Notes: generated by a model not told the origin, from the letters alone. Shown: positions 8,836 through 18,709, numbered from the stretch's first letter. The stretch: 64,000 nt of DNA from Phenylobacterium immobile (ATCC 35973) (GCF_001375595.1 NZ_CVJQ01000001.1:434001-498000); one strand, 5' to 3'. Made by a program: numbers and translations.

Positions 8836-10548
8836 ATGGCGCCGGTCGTCCTTCCAAGACTGCCTGGCCGCCACCTGCCGCTGGCGGTCGCCGTCGCCGC
8901 GCGACGGCGGCTGGCCGCGGAATGGGCGGGCCTGAGCCCGGACAACTGGCTTCCTGCGCCGTCTGACACAGGCCTCAGCGGCTCGCCGCGCGACCTGCGT
9001 CCCGCAGACGTAAAGGCCGGGCAGCGCCTCCTGAAGGGAGATTTCCGCCTGGCGGGGCTGCCGTTCGAGACTGGCTCGCGCGGCGACCCGTGGGACCGGC
9101 CCAGCCCCAGCTACGCCTTCGCGGTCGCGCTGCACCGGATGGACTGGCTCCGCGACCTCCTGTCCGCCGGCAGGCCGGGCGCTGTCGAGGCCTTGCGCCT
9201 CCTGCTGGATTGGCGCCGCGGCTTCGGCCGTCCTGGCGGATTCGCCTGGACGCCGGACGTGTTGGAGCGTCGGGTCTTCAACCTCGCCTGCAGCCTGCGG
9301 ATCGTCTGCGCCGGCGCCTCGGAAGCTGAAACCGCGGCCCTCGCTCGGAGCTTGCTGGCCCAGGCGCGGCGGCTGTTGACGCTCGATGACGGGCGGCCGC
9401 GCGCCGCCGAACGCTGCGCCGCCGCCGCTGTCGCGGCTTCGGCCCTGTCGGGCAAGCGCGTTGAGGGGCTGAAAGCCCGGGCGCTGGCGCGTCTGGCGCG
9501 GGCCTTGCCGCAGACGGTGTTGGCCGATGGCGGTCACGCCAGCCGTAGTCCGCAGGCTGGGCTCGATCTCCTGTTCGACCTCCTGACCCTCGACGAGTCG
9601 CTGACGGAGCGGGGCCAAGCCGCGCCGCCGGCCATGATGCAGGCGATCGACCGGTTGCTGGGCGCTGTGCGGTTCTTCACCCTCAGCGACGGCCGGTTGC
9701 CGGCGATGCAGGGCGGCGAGGCCATGACCGCCGCGGTGGTCGCGGCTGCGCGGGCGGAGGACGAGTGGGCTGATCGGCCCGCGCCGAACGGCCTCGGCGG
9801 CTTTCATCGGATGGGCGGGCTCAAGGGCCTTGAGATCTTCGCCGACGCTGCGCCCGCCGCCGCCGGCGCCTGGAGCGTTACGGCCTGCGCTCAGCCCCTG
9901 GCGCTGGAGATTTTGGCTGGGGGTCGGCCGCTGATCGGCGGCCAGGGTTGGTCGCCCGGCGGGCGCGGACCCCAGGCCCTGCGCATGGTCGAGGCCGCCT
10001 CCACCCTGGCGCTGGGCGACGAAGGATGCGGCGGACCGCTCAGCGGGTTCGCCGCGGCGGCGCTGGGCCCGCGCCTGGACGATGCGCGCTACGATGTGCG
10101 CGCCGAGCGCCGAGAGGCGGACGGCGCCGTGTGGCTCGACATGACCCACGACGGCTGGGCCCAGCGGCTGGCGCTGCGTTGCGAGCGCCGCCTCTACCTC
10201 GACCCGGCCGCTGAGGAGCTGCGCGCCGAGGACCGGTTCACCGCCTTGGGCGGGCGTCGCCGCGTTGCGGGCCACTTCATCCCCTATGCGATCCGCTTCC
10301 ATCTGCACCCGGGGGTAAGCGCGCTCGCCGCCCGTGACGGCAAGAGCGTGCTGATCAAGGCCGAGGGGCAGGAACAGGCCTGGCTCCTGCGCACCGACGC
10401 CCAGGACGTCCATCTGGAGCCGTCGCTTCGATTCCTCGGCGCAGGGGAGGTTCGCCGCAGCCAGCAGATTGTCCTGCGCGGGCAGGTTCGCGTCGAACAG
10501 GGCGCGCGCGTGCGCTGGAAGCTTTCGCCGGCGGAACCGCAACGTTGA
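8836..10548 (+). CDS. Heparinase II/III-like protein
   Basis: A 570-residue protein. The N-terminal half (about 1-300) is helical with the motifs DPWDRPSPSYAFAVALHRMDW and LDWRRGFGRPGGFAWTPDV, typical of the alpha/alpha toroid. The C-terminal half (about 320-565) is beta-rich and contains GGFHRMGGLKG and the WLDMTHDGW segment, as in the heparinase II/III beta-sandwich. The family cleaves uronic-acid-containing polysaccharides. No signal peptide is evident, so a cytoplasmic role or non-classical export is likely and the substrate is unknown. It starts 9 bp after rpe, and its stop is followed by the purH riboswitch. Confidence 0.85.
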   Translation: MAPVVLPRLPGRHLPLAVAVAARRRLAAEWAGLSPDNWLPAPSDTGLSGSPRDLRPADVKAGQRLLKGDFRLAGLPFETGSRGDPWDRPSPSYAFAVALHRMDWLRDLLSAGRPGAVEALRLLLDWRRGFGRPGGFAWTPDVLERRVFNLACSLRIVCAGASEAETAALARSLLAQARRLLTLDDGRPRAAERCAAAAVAASALSGKRVEGLKARALARLARALPQTVLADGGHASRSPQAGLDLLFDLLTLDESLTERGQAAPPAMMQAIDRLLGAVRFFTLSDGRLPAMQGGEAMTAAVVAAARAEDEWADRPAPNGLGGFHRMGGLKGLEIFADAAPAAAGAWSVTACAQPLALEILAGGRPLIGGQGWSPGGRGPQALRMVEAASTLALGDEGCGGPLSGFAAAALGPRLDDARYDVRAERREADGAVWLDMTHDGWAQRLALRCERRLYLDPAAEELRAEDRFTALGGRRRVAGHFIPYAIRFHLHPGVSALAARDGKSVLIKAEGQEQAWLLRTDAQDVHLEPSLRFLGAGEVRRSQQIVLRGQVRVEQGARVRWKLSPAEPQR

Positions 10549-10580
10549 CGCTGAGGCGGCGCCGCCTTAATTCCGCGTCG

Positions 10581-10665
10581 ACCTCGCGTGACTGGCGAAA
10601 CAAGATGGGCGACCATCGGGGAGCGTGAGGGTCCATAGCCGCCGCTCGCCTGGGCATGACCTCAC
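10581..10665 (+). promoter_or_regulatory. ZTP (pfl) riboswitch upstream of purH
   Basis: The leader contains the two conserved blocks of the ZTP/ZMP aptamer. The first is CGTGACTGGCG (10587-10597), followed by the hairpin GATGG-GCGA-CCATC (10604-10617) and CGGGGAGC (10617-10624). The second is CGCCTGGGCA (10647-10656). GGCG at 10594-10597 can pair with CGCC at 10647-10650 as a pseudoknot, and GAGCG (10621-10625) pairs with CGCTC (10643-10647). ZTP riboswitches sense AICAR phosphates that build up when 10-formyl-tetrahydrofolate is scarce. They control purine and folate genes, and PurH uses exactly this substrate. Loop GTGAGG (10625-10630) is complementary to CCTCAC (10660-10665), just before the purH ribosome site, and may form the expression switch. 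Confidence 0.85.
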
Positions 10666-10684
10666 CCCCCCCTGGAGAGCCGCC

Positions 10685-12280
10685 ATGCCCGCCGCGCCCG
10701 ATTTTCCCGCCGCCCCCGACCTCAACCCCATCCGCCGCGCCCTGATCTCGGTTTCCGACAAGACGGGGCTGGTGGAGGCCGCCAAGGTCCTCGTTGACCA
10801 CGGCGTCGAGCTGGTCTCGACCGGGGGAACGCGCGCGGCCATCGCCGCGGCCGGCCTGCCGGTGAAGGACATTTCCGAGCTGACCAGTTTCCCCGAGATG
10901 ATGGACGGCCGGGTGAAGACCCTGCACCCCATCGTCCACGGCGGCCTGCTGGGCGTGCGCGACGCGCCGGAGCACGCCAAGGCCATGGCCGACCACGGCA
11001 TCGGCGGCATAGATCTCGTCTATGTGAATCTCTACCCCTTCGAGAAGACCGTGGCCGGCGGCGCCGACTACGCCACCGCCGTCGAGAACATCGACATCGG
11101 CGGTCCGGCGATGATCCGCTCGGCGGCCAAGAACCATGGTTATGTCGCCGTCTGCACCGAGCCCTCCGACGTGGCTGAGGTGCTGGAGGCCATGGCGGCC
11201 AATGGCGGCGCGACGCCGCTGGCCCTGCGCAAGTCCTTGGCGGCGCGGGCCTATGCGCGCACTGCGGCCTATGACGCGGCGATCTCCGGCTGGTTCGCAA
11301 GCGAGCTCGGCGTTGAAGCGCCCGCTCGGCGCAGCATCGCGGGGGAGCTGGTGCAAACCATGCGCTATGGCGAAAACCCGCATCAGAAGGCGGCCTTCTA
11401 TCGCACCAGCGAAGCACGGCCCGGCGTGGCGACGGCTCGCCAGCTGCAGGGCAAGGAGCTCAGCTACAACAACATCAACGACACCGACGCGGCTTTCGAA
11501 CTGATCGCCGAGTTTGACCCGGCGAACGGTCCCGCCTGCGCCATCATCAAGCACGCCAATCCTTGCGGCGTGGCCGTCGGTGCGACCATGAAGGACGCCT
11601 ATGACCGGGCGCTGGCCTGCGACCCGACCAGCGCCTTCGGCGGCATTGTCGCCCTGAATCAGAAGCTCGACGCGGCGACCGCCGTCGAGATCCTCAAGCT
11701 CCTGACCGAGGTCGTGATCGCCCCCTCGATCGATCCGGAGGCCGCCGCCCTCTTCGCCAAGAAGAAGAACGTGCGGCTGCTGGAGACCGGCGGCCTGCCC
11801 GATCCGTTATCGCCCGGGTTCACCTACAAGTCGGTGGCTGGCGGCTTCCTGATGCAGAGTCGCGACGACGCGCGCCTGACCGCGGCCGACCTCAAGGTGG
11901 TGACGGAGCGCGCACCGACCGAGGAAGAGATCGCCGACATGCTGTTCGCCTTCACGGTGGCCAAGCATGTGAAGTCTAACGCCGTCGTCTACGGCAAGGC
12001 CGGCCAGACGCTGGGCATCGGCGCGGGCCAGATGAACCGCAAGGATTCGGCCCGCATCGCCGCCTTGCGCGCTGCTGACTTCGGCCTGGACCTCACGGGC
12101 TCAGCCTGCGCGTCCGAGGCTTTCTTCCCGTTCCCGGACGGCTTGATCCAGGCGGCCGACGCCGGCTGCACGGCGGTGATCCAGCCCGGCGGCTCGATGG
12201 GCGACAAGGCGGTGATCGACGCCGCCAACGCACGCGGGCTCGCCATGGTCTTCACCGGCGTGCGGGTGTTCAGGCACTAA
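10685..12280 (+). CDS. purH: Bifunctional AICAR formyltransferase / IMP cyclohydrolase
   Basis: Carries out the last two steps of IMP synthesis, AICAR to FAICAR with 10-formyl-THF and then ring closure. The 531-residue protein has an N-terminal MGS-like cyclohydrolase domain (about 15-160; [26 protein letters not shown]). It is followed by the transformylase domain with [19 protein letters not shown], and KSNAVVY carrying the catalytic Lys. The ATG at 10685 follows the ribosome site GGAGAG; the longer frame from 10625 would begin inside the riboswitch aptamer and is rejected. The gene ends 4 bp from the convergent glutamate dehydrogenase stop. Confidence 0.97.
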   Translation: MPAAPDFPAAPDLNPIRRALISVSDKTGLVEAAKVLVDHGVELVSTGGTRAAIAAAGLPVKDISELTSFPEMMDGRVKTLHPIVHGGLLGVRDAPEHAKAMADHGIGGIDLVYVNLYPFEKTVAGGADYATAVENIDIGGPAMIRSAAKNHGYVAVCTEPSDVAEVLEAMAANGGATPLALRKSLAARAYARTAAYDAAISGWFASELGVEAPARRSIAGELVQTMRYGENPHQKAAFYRTSEARPGVATARQLQGKELSYNNINDTDAAFELIAEFDPANGPACAIIKHANPCGVAVGATMKDAYDRALACDPTSAFGGIVALNQKLDAATAVEILKLLTEVVIAPSIDPEAAALFAKKKNVRLLETGGLPDPLSPGFTYKSVAGGFLMQSRDDARLTAADLKVVTERAPTEEEIADMLFAFTVAKHVKSNAVVYGKAGQTLGIGAGQMNRKDSARIAALRAADFGLDLTGSACASEAFFPFPDGLIQAADAGCTAVIQPGGSMGDKAVIDAANARGLAMVFTGVRVFRH

Positions 12281-12284
12281 GACT

Positions 12285-15200
12285 TCACCGCCGCCGCTTC
12301 GCCGTCGTCGGCGGAGGCGGCGTCGCCAGTTCGCGCATCGCGGCGTTGGCGATGGTCAGCTTGGCGAAGGTCCAGTCGCCGCCGCCGGCGGCGATGTCCT
12401 CCAGCGCCTTGGCGGGCCCGCGGGCCCGTTCGCCCTGCAGCGCGGCCCAGGACGAGACCGCGTCGGCGGCGGTCTTGGCCCGCTCGCCGGCCTGGGCCCC
12501 CGCCTGTGAGGCGGCGCAGAACGCCATGACCATCTGGGTGACCTGGGCCTGCTCGGCCAGCATGTCCTCGATCAGGCGGCGCAGCGCCACCCGCTCGAAG
12601 GCGTCTCCGGCGGCGAAGCTTCCGGCCGCTTCCCGCAGCTTGTCGAAGCCGAACGCTGCGCCGGCTGCATGGTAGAGCCTGGCGACATTCGCCGTGGGCC
12701 AACTCGAGGCCTCCGCCAGGTCAACCAGGTCCGCCGCCAGGGTCAAAGGCTGCAGGATCGCCGCGGCCATCGCCAGGTCCTCCGGCGCGCCCAGGGCGGT
12801 CAGTTCGTCGCGTCGGGCGGCCACGGCGGCGTGGTCGGCCGGCGACAGGGCGTCGGGCAGCAACCGCTGAACGGCTTTGAAGCCATCGCCATAACGCGCG
12901 TTCAGCTGGCCCACCGACAGGCTCTCGCGACCCGCCCGCCGGGCCAGCCAGAAGGTCGCGCCGCGCAGGGCCGCGCCAATCCGCCGGAACAGGGCCATCT
13001 GCGCCGCAGCCGGCGCCTTGCCGTCGAGACTTGCGACCCTGGCCCACAAAGTCTCCAGGCCAATCAAGGCCTTGGCCGCTTCATAGGCTGCGACGAAGCC
13101 GGTGAGGTCACAGGCCGCCGCCGCCATCAGACGAGCTGGGAAGCTCGGCCCGCAACGGTCGATAATGTCGTTGGCCAGGACCGTGGCGATGATGTCGCGC
13201 CGCAGCCGGTGGCGCAGCATCGGCTCGCGCCACTTGTGCATGGCCTTGGGGAAGTAATCGATCAGCGCCGCCTCGAACCAGGGATCGTCCGGCGCCGGAT
13301 TGCCCGCCATCTCGCGCTTCAGCTCCAGCTTGCCATAGGCCAGCAGGACGGACAGCTCGGGCCGGGTGAGGCCACGGCCGGCCTGTTTGCGCTCGAGAAT
13401 CTGCGCCGACGACGGCAGGCCTTCGACTTTGCGGTCCAGCCGCCCTTCGGCTTCCAGGGCGGCCATGAACTCGGCATGAGGCTCCAGCTCGCCTGCTGCA
13501 TCCATCTCCATCAGCGAGAGGGCGAGCGTCTGGCTGTAGTTGTGCGCAAGCACGTGGCTGGCGATCTCGTCGGTCATCGAGGCCAGGACCGTGTCGCGCC
13601 TCTTGCGGGTCAGCTCTCCGCTGCGCTCCAGCATGCCGGTCAGAATCTTGATGTTCACCTCGTGGTCGGAGGTGTCCACGCCCGCCGAGTTGTCGATGGC
13701 GTCGGTTTCGATACGCCCGCCGAGCGTCGCGTACTCGATCCGCGCGGCCTGCGTCACGCCCAGGTTCGCGCCCTCGCCAACGACCTTCACGCGGAGATCG
13801 GACGCATCGATGCGGATGGCGTCATTGGCCTTGTCGCCGACATCGGCGTTGGCCTCGCGGCTCGCCTTCACATAGGTGCCGATGCCGCCGAGGTAGAGCA
13901 GCTCGGCCGGCGACTTGAGGATCGCCGTCATCAGCTCGGCCGGCGACAGGGTTTCAGCGGACACGCCCAGAAGCGCCCGCGCCTCCGCCGACAGCGGCAC
14001 GGACTTCAGAGAGCGGGCGAACACGCCGCCGCCTTTGGAGATCACCTTGCGGTCGTAGTCATCCCACGATGAGCGCGGCAGGGCGAACATGCGCTGGCGC
14101 TCGGCGAAGGAAGCTTTCGGATCGGGGTCAGGGTCGAGGAAGATGTGGCGATGGTCGAAGGCCGCGGTCAGCTTCGTCTGCCTGGACAACAGCATGCCGT
14201 TGCCGAACACGTCGCCAGACATGTCGCCGACGCCGATGACGGTGAAGGGCTCGGTCTGGATGTCCTTGCCCAGCTCGCGGAAGTGGCGCTTCACCGCCTC
14301 CCAGGCCCCGCGGGCGGTTATGCCCATGGCCTTGTGGTCGTAGCCGGCCGAGCCGCCGGAGGCGAAGGCGTCGCCCAGCCAGAAGCCGTAGTCCTCGGCC
14401 ACGCCGTTGGCGATGTCGGAGAAGGTCGCGGTGCCCTTGTCGGCGGCGACCACCAGATAGGGATCGTCGCCGTCATGGGCGATGACGTTTTGCGGCCGCA
14501 CCACCCTGCCCTCGGCGTCGAGGTTGTCGGTGATGTCGAGCAGGCCCTTCAGGAAGGTCTGGTAGGCGCGGACGCCAGCGGCGCGGATTGCTTCGGGCCC
14601 GCCGGATTTCGGCGCCTGCTTCGCATAGAAGCCGCCCTTGGAGCCGACAGGCACGATGACGGCGTTTTTGACCTGCTGAGCCTTCACCAGGCCGAGGACT
14701 TCCGTGCGGAAATCATCGCGCCGGTCGGACCACCGCAGGCCGCCGCGCGCCACGGGGCCGAAGCGCAGGTGCACGCCCTCGACATTGATCGCGCAGACGA
14801 AGATCTCGCGGAACGGCTTGGGCGCAGGCAGGTCGGCGAGCTCGCCGCTCGCGACCTTGAAGCTGATGTATGGCTTTGGGCTTCCGTCCTCGCCGACCTG
14901 ATAGAAGTTGGTCCGCTGAGAGGACGCAACCAGCAGGGCCATGCGGCGCAGCACCCGGTCGTCGTCCAGGCTGGCGACGGCCTGCAGGGCCTCGATGATG
15001 TCCGCCATCAGCGCCTCGCCCTGGGCCTGTCGCTCGTCCAGGGACAGGCCCAGCGCCGGGTCGAACCGGGTGTGGAACAGCCTCAAGATCAGGGACGTGA
15101 CGTCGCCATGGGCGGCCAGAGCCTGCTCCTGCACCCGCTGGGTCGGATCAAGCCCGCTCTGCGAGCGATAGCGCGCCAGCGCCCGAACGAGGGACGCCTC

Positions 15201-17168
15201 GCGCCAGGTCAGCGACAGCTCCATCACCAGGCGGTTGAAGCCGTCATTCTCGGCCTCGCCACGCCAGACGGCGGCCACGGCGTCCTGGAACACCGGCTTG
15301 ATCTCGGCGAAGACCAGTCGGTCGCCGCGCGGGTCCTCCATCTCGAAATCGTGGACCCAGGTCGTCTCGCCACCCTTCGGCGTGACGGGGAAGCCGGCCT
15401 CGGCAAGCGCCTTCAGGCTCATGTTGTCGAGGATGGGCAGCACGTCCGACAGCGCGGCCGGCTGGCCCGGGCTGTAGAGCTTGAACCGGAACTGGAAGGT
15501 GGAATCGGCCTCCGTGCGATAGGCGCGGACCTCGACGCCCTCGCCGCGTTCGATGCCTTCGATGACGGCGATGTCGGAGAGCGCCTGCTGCACCGTGAAC
15601 CGGTCGCGGTAACCAGCCGGGAAGGCGCCGCGCCACTTCTCCAGGGTGTCGACCACAGCCTCAGGCTCGCGGCCGCTTGCACGCACCGCGGCGTCGAAAT
15701 GATCCTCCCACGACCGCGCGGCTTCGGCGATCACGCCTTCCAACACTTTCAGATCGGGCTTGACCCCGGCGCCCGGCGTGAAGCCGATGATGTAGTGAAC
15801 CCGCGCCAGCGGCGCGTCGGAAAAGGTCGGGTAGAGCGCCGAAATGCGCCCCCTGTAGGCGTCTGCAAGAATGGCGCCAGCGCGGTCGGCCACATCTGAA
15901 TCGAACTGGTCGCGCGGCAGAAACAGCAGCACCGAGGCGAACCTATCCAACGGGTCGCGGCGTTCGAACAGTTTCACCTTTGGGCGATCGTAGAGGTGCA
16001 GCACCCCCAGCGACTGGGCCAGGAGCTCATCTTCCGTCATCTGGAAAAGCTCGTCGCGCGGCTGGTTCTCGACGATGTTCTTCAGGCGCTTTTCGTTATG
16101 ACTGCCCGGCGCGGCGGCGGCGCGTTCCAGCACGCGGGCGACCTTGGCGCGGATCAGGGGGACAGCTGCGGCGGGCTGGTCATAAGCCGCCGCGGTGAAC
16201 AGGCCCACGAAGCGGACCTCGCCGGTGGCGCGGCCGTCGGCGCCGTAGCGCTTCACCCCGACGTAATCCATGTAGCCGCGCCGATGGACGCGGCTGCGAA
16301 GGTTCGACTTGGCGACCATCACCGCCGGATCTGTCCGCAGGCGCGCCTGGACTTCGCCGGTCAGGATGGCCGGCTCATTGGCGCGACGCAGCACCTGGCG
16401 ATCAGTGTCACGCAACACGCCCAGCCCGTCGGTGGCCTTATAGAGCGGTTCCTCGGCGATGTAGTCGCCATCCTTGCCGATCGGATACTCATAGGTCCGG
16501 GCGCCCAGGAAGACGAACTGCTCAGCCTGCAGCCAGGACAGGAAGGCGATCTCTTCGTCGCTGACCTTGCCGACGGGCGCGGTGGTTTTCAACTCCGCGA
16601 GCGTGCGGCCTAGCAGGGCCAGCATTTCCTGGAAGTCGTCGACGGCGGCGCGCACCTCACCCAGAGTCTGCATCACACCGGCCTGCAGGGCGGCCTCGCG
16701 GTCGACGCCGACGGGATCCAGGATCACGTGGATCATGGATTCGCGGCGTGGCTGGCCTTCGCCGCGGACGCCGGCGCTGTCGCGCGCGATGTCGACAATG
16801 GGGTGGACCATGGCGCGGACCGACAGACCCTGGTCGGCGATCTCGCCCATGACGCTGTCCACCAGGAAGGGGCAGTCGTCCTGCACGATCTCCAGCCGGT
16901 CGAGGCCGGCCGACTGATCGCCGATCACCGGCTCCACGCGCACGTGCGGGCTGCGACCGCGCCGGCGAGCCCCGAAGGCCCAGAAGTCGGCGAGGTTCGC
17001 CGCGATCTCCTCGGTCGTCAGCTCGGGCAGTTCGTCGGCGCGGGAATCGGCGCTGGCTTGTTTGGCGAAGCTCTTGGCCGCCTCGGAGGCGTCCTTAGTG
17101 GCTGCAAGAATCTGTTTGGCGAGCTCGGCCTGAAGGCGCTCGGTTCCGGCGCGGGAGGATTTCGTCAT
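12285..17168 (-). CDS. gdhZ: Large NAD-specific glutamate dehydrogenase (GDH-180 class)
   Basis: A 1627-residue NAD-dependent glutamate dehydrogenase that deaminates glutamate to 2-oxoglutarate and ammonia, mainly for catabolism. The catalytic core in the middle shows FGPVARGGLRWSDR, the substrate-lysine region VGSKGGFYAK, the nucleotide-binding stretch GVGDMSGDVFGNGML, and GEGANLGVTQAARIEYA. Long N- and C-terminal regulatory regions flank it, as in the GDH-180 class (about 1600 residues). ATG 17168 (MTKSSRAGTER) was chosen because the upstream extension to 17219 runs into a hairpin leader. In Caulobacter crescentus the homologue GdhZ links metabolism to division; whether that holds here is unknown. 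Confidence 0.95.
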   Translation of the reverse strand: MTKSSRAGTERLQAELAKQILAATKDASEAAKSFAKQASADSRADELPELTTEEIAANLADFWAFGARRRGRSPHVRVEPVIGDQSAGLDRLEIVQDDCPFLVDSVMGEIADQGLSVRAMVHPIVDIARDSAGVRGEGQPRRESMIHVILDPVGVDREAALQAGVMQTLGEVRAAVDDFQEMLALLGRTLAELKTTAPVGKVSDEEIAFLSWLQAEQFVFLGARTYEYPIGKDGDYIAEEPLYKATDGLGVLRDTDRQVLRRANEPAILTGEVQARLRTDPAVMVAKSNLRSRVHRRGYMDYVGVKRYGADGRATGEVRFVGLFTAAAYDQPAAAVPLIRAKVARVLERAAAAPGSHNEKRLKNIVENQPRDELFQMTEDELLAQSLGVLHLYDRPKVKLFERRDPLDRFASVLLFLPRDQFDSDVADRAGAILADAYRGRISALYPTFSDAPLARVHYIIGFTPGAGVKPDLKVLEGVIAEAARSWEDHFDAAVRASGREPEAVVDTLEKWRGAFPAGYRDRFTVQQALSDIAVIEGIERGEGVEVRAYRTEADSTFQFRFKLYSPGQPAALSDVLPILDNMSLKALAEAGFPVTPKGGETTWVHDFEMEDPRGDRLVFAEIKPVFQDAVAAVWRGEAENDGFNRLVMELSLTWREASLVRALARYRSQSGLDPTQRVQEQALAAHGDVTSLILRLFHTRFDPALGLSLDERQAQGEALMADIIEALQAVASLDDDRVLRRMALLVASSQRTNFYQVGEDGSPKPYISFKVASGELADLPAPKPFREIFVCAINVEGVHLRFGPVARGGLRWSDRRDDFRTEVLGLVKAQQVKNAVIVPVGSKGGFYAKQAPKSGGPEAIRAAGVRAYQTFLKGLLDITDNLDAEGRVVRPQNVIAHDGDDPYLVVAADKGTATFSDIANGVAEDYGFWLGDAFASGGSAGYDHKAMGITARGAWEAVKRHFRELGKDIQTEPFTVIGVGDMSGDVFGNGMLLSRQTKLTAAFDHRHIFLDPDPDPKASFAERQRMFALPRSSWDDYDRKVISKGGGVFARSLKSVPLSAEARALLGVSAETLSPAELMTAILKSPAELLYLGGIGTYVKASREANADVGDKANDAIRIDASDLRVKVVGEGANLGVTQAARIEYATLGGRIETDAIDNSAGVDTSDHEVNIKILTGMLERSGELTRKRRDTVLASMTDEIASHVLAHNYSQTLALSLMEMDAAGELEPHAEFMAALEAEGRLDRKVEGLPSSAQILERKQAGRGLTRPELSVLLAYGKLELKREMAGNPAPDDPWFEAALIDYFPKAMHKWREPMLRHRLRRDIIATVLANDIIDRCGPSFPARLMAAAACDLTGFVAAYEAAKALIGLETLWARVASLDGKAPAAAQMALFRRIGAALRGATFWLARRAGRESLSVGQLNARYGDGFKAVQRLLPDALSPADHAAVAARRDELTALGAPEDLAMAAAILQPLTLAADLVDLAEASSWPTANVARLYHAAGAAFGFDKLREAAGSFAAGDAFERVALRRLIEDMLAEQAQVTQMVMAFCAASQAGAQAGERAKTAADAVSSWAALQGERARGPAKALEDIAAGGGDWTFAKLTIANAAMRELATPPPPTTAKRRR

Positions 17169-17196
17169 GGACGGTCTCCCGCGCCGGATGCGAGGG

Positions 17197-17254
17197 CGTC
17201 GTTGGTGGAGAGCGACCAACGACGGGCTGTTCCGGCGGGGGGGACGACCGGAAC
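17197..17254 (-). promoter_or_regulatory. Two tandem hairpins in the gdh 5' leader
   Basis: Just upstream of the gdh start, a perfect 9-bp inverted repeat CGTCGTTGG (17197-17205) / CCAACGACG (17216-17224) with a 10-nt loop is followed by a 7-bp one, GTTCCGG (17229-17235) / CCGGAAC (17248-17254). They would form RNA hairpins about 28 nt before the start codon, or could be operators for a dimeric repressor. No known riboswitch class matched by eye. The rest of the 217-bp gap to the AI-2E gene is GC-rich, with a further short CGGGCG/CGCCCG hairpin. Confidence 0.5.
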
Positions 17255-17385
17255 CTGGGGTGCTCGCTGCGCCCGATCGGGGGCGTCGGGGGCGCGCCGG
17301 CCGGGCGATGCCGCCCGACCAGATTTAGATAGGAAGCCCATGCTCAAGTTTAAGTCCCTCCCGATACGACTCGGCCGTTCGGCGT

Positions 17386-18564
17386 TTATTTTTCTGCAGT
17401 TGTCTTGCCTGCGTTCGTCTGGCGGGGCCGCAGGGTTCTGCTCGTCGCCTTTGGCTTGGTCTCGCTTTCCGGCGGTTCGTGCCCCGGCGGCGTAAGACCG
17501 GCCCGGCTTTTCAGCTGGTTCGGCTCGCCGTCCGCGGAGAGCAGCACGGCGATCCAGCGGGTTCCTTCGAACTGCGCCAGGATCACCATCACCATGACGG
17601 CGAGAGGCGTCGAAAGAAAGGCGCCGGTCACCCCCCAGATGGCGCCCCAGAAGGCCAGGGCCAGCAGCACGGCCACCGGGTCCATGTTCAGGCTGCGGCC
17701 TTGCATGCGCGGATAGATGATGTTCCCGACGACGGTGGTGACGCCGTAGAGCACCGCCAGAAGGGTGAAGGCCTGCCAGTAGGTCGGGAACTGCAGGAGG
17801 GCGAAGAGCGGCGGCGCCGCCACGCCTATCACGCCGCCGATCACCGGGATGTAGGAGGCGATGAAGATCAGGAAGGCCCAGAAGGCGGCGTTGTCGAGGC
17901 CGACCGCCAGCATCACAAGGTAGGAGACCCCGGTGATCATCAGTCCGGTGACCGTCTGCACCCAGAGATAGCGCTCCACCCCGTCGCGGATGCGCGCGAA
18001 GGTCTCTACCGCTTCGTGCCGGCGAGCCTTCTCAGGGAACATGCCGATCATCTTGCGCTTCCAGCCGGCGCGTGCGGCCAGGATGAAGCCCAGATAGACC
18101 AGCGTGAAGGCGGCGGTGGAGGTGAAGCTTTGCAGCCAGCTTGCGATCATGCCGAAGGAGCGGGCCGGGTCCAGCATGTGGACCAACTGGTTGACTGTCG
18201 GCGGGACGTCGACGCCGACCAGACCAGCGACGCGCGCCAGCACCTGGTTCATCCGCGGCATGTAGCCGGAGACCTGGCTGGCGAAGGCCGCGGCGTTGTC
18301 GGCGATGAACACCGCGGTGCCGCCGAAGAGGATCAGGGACAGGATGACCGCCAGCGGGAGGGCCGCGCGCGGCGGCAAGGGCAAGCGCTGGCGCAGGACG
18401 CGGGCGAAGCCGTCGATCATCACCGCCAGGAAGGCCGCCAGCGCGAGCGGGGTCAGGATGTCGGCCAGCCAGCGGAGCGCCGCGCCGCCGGCGATCACCG
18501 CCAGAATGACCACGGCTGTGCGGGTCACCGCGTCGGACTTCAGCGGGGCGGAGGTGACGGGCAT
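17386..18564 (-). CDS. AI-2E-type (PF01594) membrane permease
   Basis: A 392-residue inner-membrane protein of the AI-2E transporter / PerM superfamily, with about eight helices. The pattern is two N-terminal helices (VILAVIAGGAALRWLADIL, LALAAFLAVMIDGF), a third at about 60-80, an extracytoplasmic stretch, and C-terminal helices including FIASYIPVIGGVIG and GNIIYPRMQGRSLNMDP, which are highly typical. Family members export autoinducer-2 or work as Na+/H+ antiporters; substrate is not predictable. The last 45 residues are hydrophilic and basic. ATG 18564 (MPVTSAPLKSDAV) was chosen, since the longer frame runs into the divergent HerA-like gene. Confidence 0.88.
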   Translation of the reverse strand: MPVTSAPLKSDAVTRTAVVILAVIAGGAALRWLADILTPLALAAFLAVMIDGFARVLRQRLPLPPRAALPLAVILSLILFGGTAVFIADNAAAFASQVSGYMPRMNQVLARVAGLVGVDVPPTVNQLVHMLDPARSFGMIASWLQSFTSTAAFTLVYLGFILAARAGWKRKMIGMFPEKARRHEAVETFARIRDGVERYLWVQTVTGLMITGVSYLVMLAVGLDNAAFWAFLIFIASYIPVIGGVIGVAAPPLFALLQFPTYWQAFTLLAVLYGVTTVVGNIIYPRMQGRSLNMDPVAVLLALAFWGAIWGVTGAFLSTPLAVMVMVILAQFEGTRWIAVLLSADGEPNQLKSRAGLTPPGHEPPESETKPKATSRTLRPRQTNAGKTTAEK

Positions 18565-18709
18565 GGCGGCCTTTGCAGATGGGAAGCGACTGTCGAAGTC
18601 CGTCTCTGCCTCGTCAATGCCTAGCTTGACCGTGCGTTCCGCACACGCACGCCGCCTGTGGCGCTGACGCGACGGGACAGCTAGCCTGCGCGCTTCAAGG
18701 AGTGTGCGC

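Noticed and set aside
8626..10542. Long reverse frame across rpe and the heparinase-like gene
   Set aside because: The composition is Arg/Gln/Pro-rich with no motif. The forward genes are well supported.
10625..10684. N-terminal extension of purH to a GTG at 10625
   Set aside because: It begins inside the ZTP aptamer and has no ribosome site. ATG 10685 has a good GGAGAG.
14145..15899. Long open frame antisense to glutamate dehydrogenase
   Set aside because: High G+C makes long shadow frames. The opposite frame has clear family motifs, and the antisense translation has low-complexity Arg/Gly/His content with no domain.
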